A stretch of DNA of 64,000 nt. Origin: Diplosphaera chodatii. Its lineage: Eukaryota > Chlorophyta > Trebouxiophyceae > Prasiolales > Stichococcaceae. The notes beneath the pieces were generated by a model. That model had not been told where the DNA came from. It saw nothing but the letters and a program-made list of their open reading frames with translations, and searched no databases. The translations under genes and the position numbers were made by a program. The DNA lies in the NCBI GenBank assembly GCA_032358165.1, contig JAALGY010000032.1, forward strand, positions 1,736,001 through 1,800,000, written 5' to 3'. Shown piece by piece: positions 23,544 through 33,200 of this stretch; position 1 is the stretch's first letter; the number at the start of each line of letters is the position of its first letter.

Positions 23544-24670
23544 TCACTTTGGCGGCTGCCACTGGACTGCCTTCGTCTGCAGGCGTAGAACAACGATGCA
23601 TGAGAGGGACGCCTGCGCTGTACTTGAATACTGTGCACATAAGCTTCCAGCAGATGGGGTGATCAGATGCGCCGGCAGGCGGACCTGCGTGTGCCAGTAG
23701 TAGGTGCGGCCCTGCTGGTCCTTCGCTCTCGCCCAGCCGGGCGGCAGCGGCGCATCGCCCTCCTCCACCTTCGGCTTCGCAGCCGCTGGCGCACCCTCCG
23801 CTGCGCCGTCCGCCGCGGGCTTTGCAGCTGCACAGATATGCTGAGGTTCAACAGTTGCAGAGCGTTGCCAGTATTGTGCGTGCATGTGACATGCGGTGGG
23901 AGTCCAATGAGGATCCGGGCCAGGCGAGCAGGCCTGCTCAGGCCTCTGCGCATGCCCGCACCTGCTGCTGCGGGCTCGCTCGCTGCAGCCGTGGGAGCTG
24001 CGGCAGCCGCTGCACCGCTGTCCTGCGCATCCTTCAGCATCTGTGCTGCCCGCTCTGTCATGCCGGCGTAGTCGATGCCCATCGACTCCGCTCGCATCTG
24101 CACACATGTCAGTGTTGTGTTAGCCGTGTTGATGAGGACACCGTGCTCAATGGCGCTTCGCCCCTTACCAAAGTGAGATCGACTGCTCCCTTCTTGCAAC
24201 GCCGTGAATGCTGTAGACACAGCCTCTCCTGCTGTTCACGTTTGTTACAGCATTGAGGCCAAGGCTGTCCGGTGTGCAAAGCTGCGTACCTTGGCATATT
24301 GCCGAGCCCGTTTCTCAAGATCCACCAGGTCCACCTGCTTGGACTTCTTCAGCGCCTGATAATCCGACTCGTAGATGGGCCTCTTGAGCCGGAATGCATC
24401 ATCGCCATAGATCTGCTTCCAGTTGATGGTGCCATTTGTGCAGTTCACCGCCTGGTGCCCAAGCTGCAGCATGTGGAAGGTGCCGGATTACAAGGGATGT
24501 TGCAGGGCGTGTCGAGCATGAAGCAAGGTCAAGCAGAACAACAGGATGTGCTGGCAGCAGTGCAGGCGCGCCTGGCCGCAGATGTTGCAGGCGCTCGGGT
24601 GCCAGTTGGGGTCGCGACGAAGCTTGTGGTGAAGCTGCAGGAGCACAATTCTCGCCACTCGGGACCGCAT
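23544..24670 (-). CDS. Zinc-knuckle and WW-domain protein
   Basis: Five exons (24572-24670, 24290-24463, 23962-24097, 23685-23827, 23544-23576) join in phase to 194 residues. The N-terminus has NWHPSACNICGQ joined to LGHQAVNC, a C-x2-C-x4-H-x4-C zinc knuckle, followed by TINWKQIYGDDAFRLKRP, a block seen in conserved plant/algal proteins of this architecture. A basic helix and an Ala-rich linker follow. The C-terminal WW domain reads LPPGWARAKDQQGRTYYW then TKAVQWQPP, with both tryptophans and the aromatic core. WW plus zinc knuckle suggests a role in splicing or RNA processing, but function is not established. The junction inside the knuckle needs a GC donor (GGCCAG|GCGCGC). A further upstream exon is possible, because the frame is open to 24712. 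Confidence 0.8.
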
Positions 24671-25379
24671 AAACCCCTCAAGCTCTCCTCTGAAGACACA
24701 CATGCAATGCATACGCAGCGCTTAGCCGCATGTGATATGGAAACGCACCTCCATACCAGCCCCCCTGAGGCCCTGTCAAGTCAGGTGCCGCAAATTGCAG
24801 TCACTGCGAGCAGCCAAAAAGGCCGGGCTGCAGCCTGCTCGACTCGATAGAGCCTGCTGAACAAACCTTTGCAGATGATGCGTGTGTTGCAGCGAGTCAG
24901 AACCCCTAACAGCAGATGTACCGCCTTTGTCGTTCCGCCCTGCAGATGTTCTCATTCGCTGTGTGTGTGGGGAGAATGATGTGCCGTGAACGCCTGCAAG
25001 GAGGCAACCTTGGCCAATGTGTTGCTCTCAAAACCCTCAACGGCCGCCGCTGTTGAGGCGGCGGTCGGTCTCTCTCTCTCTCTACGTCATTGACGAGGAG
25101 ATCGACACGCCATGGTCAAACGTGTTCAAGCGGGATTGCCCATAAGGGTCTATCCGTCAGGCACCCCAGGATCTGGAAAGCCGGAAGCTGCAGCAAGACG
25201 ACCAAGTGCCATGTGCGACCCCAAAGCAGCATTCAAGAGGTTCAGTTCGGACCCGCGAGGTGGAGCATAGAGTGCACTCAAGCAGGTCAGCGGCCGCAAC
25301 AGTGCACCCTCGTTGGTGCTTGCGTGCACGCTCCATGCTGCATCAAAACTGGGTGGCCATGCTGTATGTGGACGCCACC
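24671..25379. other. Intergenic region between WW and rubredoxin genes
   Basis: No convincing exon. It holds a TC microsatellite (about 25068-25083) and, just before it, an inverted repeat CCTCAAC (25035-25041) / GTTGAGG (25052-25058) with a GC-rich loop. Confidence 0.4.
25068..25083. repeat. (TC)n microsatellite
   Basis: An uninterrupted run of TC dinucleotides next to a GC-rich hairpin. It has no visible coding role. Confidence 0.8.
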
Positions 25380-26384
25380 TTACAGCGCCACATTCAGGCC
25401 GACATAGAGCGCAGCCAGCACGGCGACTGCCGCACCAACGAGCACCGCCGGGTTCGGTCCATCGCCACCTCTGCAGGACATCAGCACCCTGTTGAGAATG
25501 AAGAGCACACTGCAGATGTGCCTGGCTATCCTCCTACATCTGGATTCTGACGCCATCTGACACAACATCTTCATCGTGCTTGCATGGAGCACCATGAATT
25601 TCAACGACATGCGCATGCGCACCCAGACTGCAGCTCTTCCATGCGCGCGTTTCGGGTGGCCTGGGAGTTGGCATTGCGGTTGACTGGCTCCTGCAAAGAG
25701 GAGCTTGCACCCTTCAGCCTCGCAGTGTGATTGAGACGTGCACACTCGAAAGATGGTTGCAAGATGAGCAACTCGACGGCATGCGGGAGTGGACCCACCT
25801 TGTATACAGCAAACCGCCTCTTCGGTGAGCTGCACACTGGGCACCTGTAGCCCTTGGGCTGGCTCTCAAAGTCGGTCTCGATATACTGCGAACCACCACT
25901 ATACTCTGCTATACGTTATGCATATGACACGCGGCTGTGGCAACCATTTGCATATTCAATCTGGCAACGACAAAATTGGTTGTCCACACGTAGCAGTAAT
26001 CTGGATGAACTGCTCTTCGTCCAGCTCAACATGTGAATGCTCAGCCTCACCCCGCAGTCCTTGCAGATGTAGGCAGGACCTGCAGTCTTGCTGCCACCGC
26101 CAAACAAGCTCTGCGTCTGCAGCCGCAGCGCCCGCTGCACCCGCGGGGGCGCCGGACCCTGCAAATAGTGGTTCAAAAAAAGCACTGAGGGGAGGGAACA
26201 GAGTGTGCTGTGGCTGCAGCACATGAACCACAGTCAGAACCGTGTGCATGCATCCTGTTTCCAACATGCGCATGCGTGCATGGTGCGCCAAAACCTTGCG
26301 GAAAAGAGGACCGCGCTTGGCATTCAGCCTGGCATCAAGCCTGACTCCACTGCCGTAACATGCTGCGACGCTGGCTGACAGCAT
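25380..26384 (-). CDS. Membrane-anchored rubredoxin, probably plastid
   Basis: Five exons (26295-26384, 26051-26158, 25799-25885, 25623-25690, 25380-25470) join in phase to 147 residues. The N-terminal 40 or so residues are rich in Arg, Ala and Ser and look like a plastid transit peptide. The iron site is YICKDCG and YRCPVCSSPKRRF, two CxxC knuckles binding one Fe(SCys)4 centre. The loop between them is only 15 residues, shorter than in classical bacterial rubredoxins. A charged linker (RNARMEELQS) leads to one C-terminal membrane helix (AVLVGAAVAVLAALYVGLNVAL). Rubredoxins of this anchored type occur in oxygenic phototrophs, where a relative (RBD1) is needed for photosystem II assembly. That role is inferred here, and the short-loop plant rubredoxin group is the closest match I recall. 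Confidence 0.88.
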
Positions 26385-26827
26385 TTGTCGGACGATTGAA
26401 GTGTGTGGTATAGCCGTGCAGCCGATGCAGCTGACGTGTTTATGGCAAGCTTGTGGAGCGCTGGATTATAAAGTGGGCTAGCGTCAGATACAGTCGAGCG
26501 CAGCAGGATATATTGCGGATGGGAAGTGCATCAGTCAGGCGCTTTCCATAGTTCCAAGCTGCACATGCGGGCCAAGGTTGCCGAACCTGATCGGCGGCTT
26601 ATCGGCGGCAACCAACAAGCTGTGCTGCACCTGTGGCCAGGGCTCCCTCTACACAGTCTCCTCCACACGGCTCGCTCCACTCCTGATAGTTGTACACACG
26701 ATGTGGACCGCAAATAGATGGCAATGTGACCGATTGAATATGCTACACTCACGTCTTCTCACCCCACACCCGCTCACAGCTCTATCTATCTATCTACATT
26801 TCCCCGCTCTGCACACCCCAGAAGCGC
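26385..26827. other. Intergenic region, rubredoxin / J-domain gene
   Basis: The rubredoxin start and the J-protein stop face this gap, both genes on the - strand. No exon recognised. A short TCTA tetranucleotide run lies at 26781-26796. Confidence 0.35.
26781..26796. repeat. (TCTA)n microsatellite
   Basis: Four tandem TCTA units in the intergenic region upstream of the rubredoxin start and downstream of the J-protein gene. It has no coding role. Confidence 0.7.
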
Positions 26828-28358
26828 CTACGGTCCTTGGCTCCGACTTTCGCTCAGCCCAGGAGCTGGTGTCAATGGCGCAAGCCCATTGTTGGCTTCT
26901 GCATGATAGCTGGGCTGCTGATCTCCTGTGCTTTGCGATGGAAGCAGCTCTGGGCCTGTTGATGTGCTCAGTTGATGCAGCGGCTGTGACAGCTGCGGTG
27001 ACGGTGACAGCTGCTGCTGCTGCATGGCCAAGACCTGCGCTTGGTCAGCAGCAGACTGCGACCCTAGAGCCTCCTGCACCATCGCTGACTGATGCTGCTG
27101 ATGTGGGGGCAGATGTGCTGCCTGCTGATCTGCTGGTGCGGGTATAGGGGTGCCACCAGCCTGGGGAGGCGGCGCCTGAGCCGCTGCCAGCTGGTCCTGC
27201 TGCTGTTGCTGTAGCTGCTGGTGCAGCGGCACTGACGGTGGCAGGCTGTCCTGGGCACCACCCTGCTCCTGCTGCCGGTGTTCAGGCTCTGCTGCGGCCG
27301 GCGGACCTCGCTCACTAGCAGGCGACTGCTGTGGCGTCGCAGATGCATCCCTGGCTGCTTGCCGCTGGCTGCGCCGCTGCTCAGCACGCTGCTCCACATC
27401 CGCAAACAGTTTCTGTAGGCAAATGCCACAGTGTGTCGCTCCTTGTCGTTGCCACTCGCTCACGGCAGGTCATGCAACCAAAAGCATGCTGGAGTGGCCG
27501 TGCACAGGTGCACAGCTCACCCCGCGGTTGCTGCTCTGCCATATCCAGTCACCGGCGTTGCCGGCAACCAGCCCTCCGCCCAGCACGCAGGCGAGCATGG
27601 CGGCATGAAATAGCGCATCGCCACGGCTGCTACGTGCCACAATCATTTGCGCAATGCTCCAAAGGCCTGCGCAATCACCAGGCACCACCGCTGGGTACAG
27701 GTATTGCCAAGCTGGACTCCGACCACACCTCACAGCATTATGCAGGCACTGCATGAGCAGCCTCACCTCGTCTCGGGCGCGTATATGTGGCACCAGTGCC
27801 TTGGTAGGTGTAGCCGTAATTGGCTTGTGTATTGTAGCTGCCTCTCCTGTTGCCCTGGTACGACGTCCGTCCGGATGCCCCGGCGCGTGCAGCAGCTGTG
27901 CGGCCGGACCGGTTGTACACCTCCCTCTTTGTGTCTGGTGGGGTGGACATGCATGTGCTGATGAGCTGCGACGCTGGACAGAAGCTGGGATATCATGCCG
28001 CCAGAGTGATCATGCCAAGGCCCTTGCCCACAGAAGCTCACCATCACCAAGTATACCGTAAGCCTCATTTGCTGCCCTGAATCGGTTTGCATGATCAAGC
28101 TGCACACGCTCCGATTGTTCCGCGTGCCTGCCGACACAACAGCGTAGTGCACTCTCCATGCCGCACGGCGCACCATGTGCAATGTTGAGTGGATGCACAT
28201 CCTGAGCAAATACCCTGACAGTTGAATAAGGTCTGTGAAAGGCGATGGTACCCTCACTTGTCAGGGTGATGCTCAAGGGCTTGCCGCCTGAATGCTTCTT
28301 TGATCTCCTGCTTTGTTGCACTGCGTTTGATGCCTAAAATAGAATACAGGTCTGCCAT
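26828..28358 (-). CDS. J-domain (DnaJ-like) membrane protein with Gln-rich tail
   Basis: Five exons (28258-28358, 28042-28127, 27767-27934, 27521-27666, 26828-27412) join in phase to 361 residues. [32 protein letters not shown] and [13 protein letters not shown] form a complete J domain with the HPD motif that stimulates Hsp70 ATPase. A Gly/Tyr/Arg-rich linker ([19 protein letters not shown]) follows. Next comes one hydrophobic segment ([20 protein letters not shown]) that may cross a membrane, then a coiled basic stretch ([20 protein letters not shown]). The tail of about 180 residues is dominated by Gln, Pro and Ala. The J domain at the extreme N-terminus followed by one membrane helix suggests an anchored co-chaperone; the organelle cannot be told. 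It is head-to-head with CPI1, 341 bases apart. Confidence 0.85.
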
Positions 28359-28699
28359 GCGCGCTTTGAGCCGTTGATCAGCATGTAAGCATATACATCA
28401 CATGCTCGCACGTCATGTTGTTCGTACGGTGCACAGCATATGAATGAACTAGTTCACAAAGTCGGGCTTCCAATGTGACGTCAGCATGCAAGCATTTCAC
28501 AGGATGCAGGTGCAGCGCAGCAGTCGCGTATGTTGCACCCAGCAACCGTGTCACACCGCCACTGCGCACCGTCAGGCAGCACTGCGGTGTACCTGCTGGT
28601 GGTCAGGATGTAGGATCTCGGCAGTAGACCTGTTGGTTTAGATGCTGCAGCTACCACTGAAGAGCAGCTTTCAGTGACCATCAGAATCCAGGATCTACC

Positions 28700-30151
28700 A
28701 TGGGTGAGAATATCATGTGTAACCCCGCACCCACCGACACACTTTGCGGGTGCCCAGATGGGCTGGCTGACCTGATGCAGTGTCATCCAGCGGCTGCCGG
28801 GCAGACCTACCGCCTGGGCAGGAAGCGCGTCGTGGATCCGACGCTGGTGATTTGATGGGCGTATGCCACCGCAGGTGCCAAGGCTGCACGCAGCTTATGG
28901 CTGGCGGAGGATGCTGGCAAGCGCTGGACGGAGGTGTTCTTCCTGGCGTACAGCCCGTTCTGGATGCTGTGGGCACTGTGCATCCTGGTCCCCTTCCGAT
29001 TGTACGAGGTCAGCGACTGGCCTCAGACTTGACGAGTGTCCCTCACGAGTATCTATGGCCACCTCCTGAAACCAGCGGAGTCCATGTCTGGTGGAAATGT
29101 TATGTATTTTGGGTCAGTGCCAGCCTCAAGCAAAGGTTGACGAAGCTGCTGCTGAGTGCCTGCAGCACCTTTCGTACCTGGGGTACCTGCTGGTCGGCCT
29201 GGCGGCTGCACTGCCTTGCTTCCTGCTGCCGCTGTGGCTCCAGCCGCCCAGTGAGGCGCGCAAGCCGCTGCTGCAGCGCCACTGGGTCAAGGCCAACATC
29301 TGGGTGGCAATCTTCAGCTACAACGGCAACTACTTCTGGACACACTACTTTTACACACTGCTCGGCGCGCAGTACACCTTCCACACCTGGCGCCTCAACG
29401 ATGTGAGTGGTTGTGCATACCCTATGGCAGCCCTGGGCAGGCATGGTGCAATTCAAAGGATACATGCAAATCCTGCACTTGCTTTCAGTAATAGACGGTT
29501 TGCAACGCCTCTGTGTCCATGTGCAGGTGCCCATTGCGCTGTACTTCATGACACATGCCTATTTCTGCTTCTACCACACGCTGGCCAATGTGTGCCTGAG
29601 GCGCACCAGGAATGCAGTGGCCCCTGGCCCAGGGCGGCTGCTGGCGATGGGCACGGTCGTCGTCCTCCTCTCATACGCCACCGCTTTCATGGAGACGGCC
29701 ACCATCTCACATTACCCCTATTACTCCTTCAAGGTCAGGCAACACTCTACTCCCTTCTGCTGTAGTACACCCTCGGTGCAATGCAGTGCACTCTTGAGGG
29801 CTTTGCCGAATGACCTTCTGCACAACGAGCTCCCGCTCAGTGCACTGAAAACATAGCAGCACGGGCTTCATGTGATAATGATGGTGCCCTTTCACGCCAC
29901 AGGACAAGGGCGCCATGTACTCGGTGGGCTCGCTGTTCTACGCCATCTACTTCTTTGTGAGCTTCCCGATGTACTTTCGCTTGGACGAGTGGCCGCGGCA
30001 CAAGTGGACGGCAGGCCAGGCAGCAGTTGACTCCTTAGCAGCCAGCATGCTTGTGACCATCCTACTGGATCTGTGGCGCTTGTTCGTGGGTAGTATCTGG
30101 GAGGCGGGGGGTAGCAGCAGCGGCCTGCCGTGGTTGCATCAAACACAATAG
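28700..30151 (+). CDS. CPI1: Cycloeucalenol cycloisomerase
   Basis: CPI1 opens the cyclopropane ring of cycloeucalenol to give obtusifoliol, a step found only in the plant-type, cycloartenol-based sterol route, in the ER. Exons 28875-29008, 29166-29402, 29527-29733 and 29903-30151 carry the family signatures: SLWLAEDAGKRWTEVFFL, PFWMLWALCILVPFRLYE, HWVKANIWVAIFSYNGNYFW, THYFYTLLGAQYTF, FMETATISHYPYYSF and SLFYAIYFFVSFPMYFRLDE. Several hydrophobic helices fit a membrane enzyme. The proposed start is a 4-base coding exon (ATGG, 28700-28703) before a GTGAGA donor. It joins in phase to give MGAKAARS and a total of 276 residues, the normal length. The start is inferred; the rest is firm. Confidence 0.93.
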
Positions 30152-30291
30152 CCACAGGCATGTGTGCTGCTTCTGAGTGTGTTCTGATGAGTGTGCGAGC
30201 TGTCAGCTGTATCTGAAACCAATCTGTGGGCCTGTTGAGTTTGACTTATGCAAGCGGATCGGCACGCATGCTGTGCTGACGGTCCTAACTA
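30152..30291. other. Short convergent gap, CPI1 / OPT transporter
   Basis: The two genes end only about 140 bases apart and point at each other, so their 3' UTRs probably overlap. Confidence 0.4.
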
Positions 30292-33200
30292 GAAAAGTGC
30301 CTTTGCCACTGCGTTGATGATGCTGGCCGTCCCCTCGCCCAGCACCAAACCTGAAGCGAAGACCACCTGGACATGCACGGATCAGGGCCTGGTATCAGCC
30401 ATATCCCTTACAAAGCATTACACCCACAGCAGCGCAAGGTCAGCCTGGGCAGGGGAAATTGCAGCACATCATCATGGCGTGAGGTCCGTGTCACCATCGA
30501 GGAGTTGTGGGAGGTGGGGTCGAGCCGCAGCCAGGCCTGCTCCAGCAGCGCGCCCGCCACCCGCGGCAGCGTCCACTTCGGCATCACATACATGCCGACT
30601 GCGATGAAATGATCACAGCGCGTGTCACATTCATGGGCCAGGATGTTGCACAGGAAACGGGGACAGGTAGACACGAGGACGGGAGGAGCTCCGTCAGCTA
30701 CAGACCCCACAGTACTGGCAGTGCACCATTGCCAGCGACTGCACCTGCAATGCCAATGCCAGAGGGCAGCAACGTCTGCAGGCGGCAACCCCAGCAGCGC
30801 AGCTTGCTGCTCGACTGGTTGCTGCTGTCCGCAGCTGTGGAGGGCGCCGCAGCGCAGTTGAGCCAGTGCTCGCTGAGGAAGCGGGCAAGCGGCAGCAGTG
30901 CTGCAATCACTGCTGCGCCCGCGCAGAAGCTGAGCACATGCTCCGGCAACCGGCCCCCGTTAACCTGGAGCAGCAATGCAGAAGCTTGTCGCGTCGCCAT
31001 ACTGGTGCGAACAAGGAAGCACACGTCATGTTTCATGCAAGCTTGAACGTTTGCCCAAGCATCAGACAGCACATACACATGCAAGAGTCACCAGCTTGGC
31101 CATGTCGAGCCAGATCTCGGCTGTTGGCGCGGGAAACTCGGGCCCTGGCACCTCGTACGCGCTGGTGTACAGCTTGTACGCACCCACAGACACGAAGATG
31201 CTGGCGCCGGAGCCGATGAGCATTGCGCCGAACTGCTGTCGTGGGCACACACCCAACAAGTATGCACACCTGCAGTGCAGAGGTGAGAACCGATGATGCA
31301 GGGGTACCCAGCACCGCACCTCCACATCAGATGTCATCAACGAGGTGACGGGGCACCAGGTGTGTGGGTGCGCACTTGAAGTCCTGCATCATGTCGCCCG
31401 CCTGCTGGGCGCCCGCCTCTGCGATGGCGCCCGCCACCAGGTTGGGCACAATCTTGCCGGGCGCCAGCACAGCAAATATGGCCTGTGGAGCAACAGTGTC
31501 CAGGGTTGCCACCCACGCTGGCCCCTCTGCGTGGTGTGGACAGTGTGATGCTCGACAACCTTGGCAACTCGCAGCACGGCAAGTTGGCACGGTGACGCCA
31601 GCGGGCACCTGTGAGAGCTTGCCGACGCCTGAGACGGGGTTGAGGTCCGTCTCCCCAAGTGCACGCACCGCCAGCAGCGCCACCAACAGTGCGATTGCAA
31701 CTCCCACTAGCGGCTGCCACACCTGCAGAAATGGCAAGCACCCTGATTGCACGCAACATGCTCATGCCACAGGGAAGGGGGAGGAAGAATATACTGAACA
31801 ATCAGCAGGCTGGAAGCAAAGCACAGCTGCTGCGCACTCACCGGCAGGTCAAACATGGGCGACAGGATGGCCGTACACAGTGCAGTGGATGCCACCAAGC
31901 CACCCATCCACCAGGACAGCGGAATCTGTTCGCAGCGCGGGATCTCCTCCTCTGCACCTGGCGGCAGGGCCGCGCCCCTGACAGAACACACTTCGCGAGC
32001 GTCGCTTGGCAACTGAATGACGCTTGGACATTGCATGGTGAGGCGCAGCAATGTCAAGATGCCAGCAACAAACGCCACTGTAAAACATGTGCGGCTGGTC
32101 GCACCTGCGGCGGTTGCGCAGGTAGGTGCGGGTGGAGGTGATCACCAGCAGGGTGAGCGACGTCACCGAGTCGCCCAGCATGATGGCCAGGCTCACCCAC
32201 AGCACCCACCTGCGGCAGCCGGGCGCTGGGCGGGTGTTCACGGCTCACGTCGTGCAGGGCGCGCAGCGAGTGCACCAGGGTGAGCTGCGAGCAATGGGGA
32301 CCCACCCTGTGGCGCCGGTGCGCCAGCTGCCGATGGGACCCGGCGCCCAGCCCTGGGACCGGGCATACGGCCCCAGAATGCCAAAGCCTTGCAGGCATAT
32401 AGTGGTCTCTCAGTAGGGGTGGTTCTTGGCGCAAAGCATGCAAGGCAGGCGGCACACCATGGGCACACACGCTCACCCAGGATGGCTCCGATCAGCATTG
32501 ACACGGCCGTCTTCGGACCCATGATCATGCCCTGCAACGGCACAACCGCTGAGGTCCCTTAGTGACCACTGAGATATTGCAGCTCTTTATAACAGCAGTA
32601 GTAAAAAAACCTTTTATTTACTAAACGTTTATTTTTTACCGTAACTTTTTTAATGTTTTTTTTGGTAACTTACACAATTACTTTATCACAAAAAAAAGTA
32701 TTTAAGTAATACAAGAAACATACATGAACTGATTTACGAGCAATAATACCTGGAGCTGTAAACTTATAATTCAAAATTATAGTTTTATTTCTGGTTCCCA
32801 GAAATAAATTGTTTAATTTACTGTGCCAAGATTGCTGCAATTTAAGTGAATTGTGACCCAAGCTTGAGTGTCCACTGCGCCACCATCAACAGAACTGCTA
32901 CAGGAGGAGCGTCCTGCAGCGCCTGGCGCACCAGCCACGCCCAAACAGGGCCCACCTGGCCGATGTAGCCGAGCGCTGGCGACAGCTCCCAGCCCCATGC
33001 CGTGATGGCGGGCAGCCCCACCCAGTCAAACACCGGGAAGCTGGCCAGGGATGGCAGCGCTGACGCCGCCAAGCTGTAGGCCACTGCCGCCGCAAATGTC
33101 CACAGGAGCACGTGCCACGGCTTGGACCACTCGGTGACTGCCTCCGGCTCCGGTGCTGCAACCAAAGTAAAGCGTCTAGCTGCAACAGGTTCTCAAGGCT

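Noticed and set aside
32670..32861. 63-codon frame in the AT-rich block as a nuclear gene
   Set aside because: It is short, in an intron, and of organelle-like composition; it is better explained as transferred DNA or chance than as an expressed nuclear gene.
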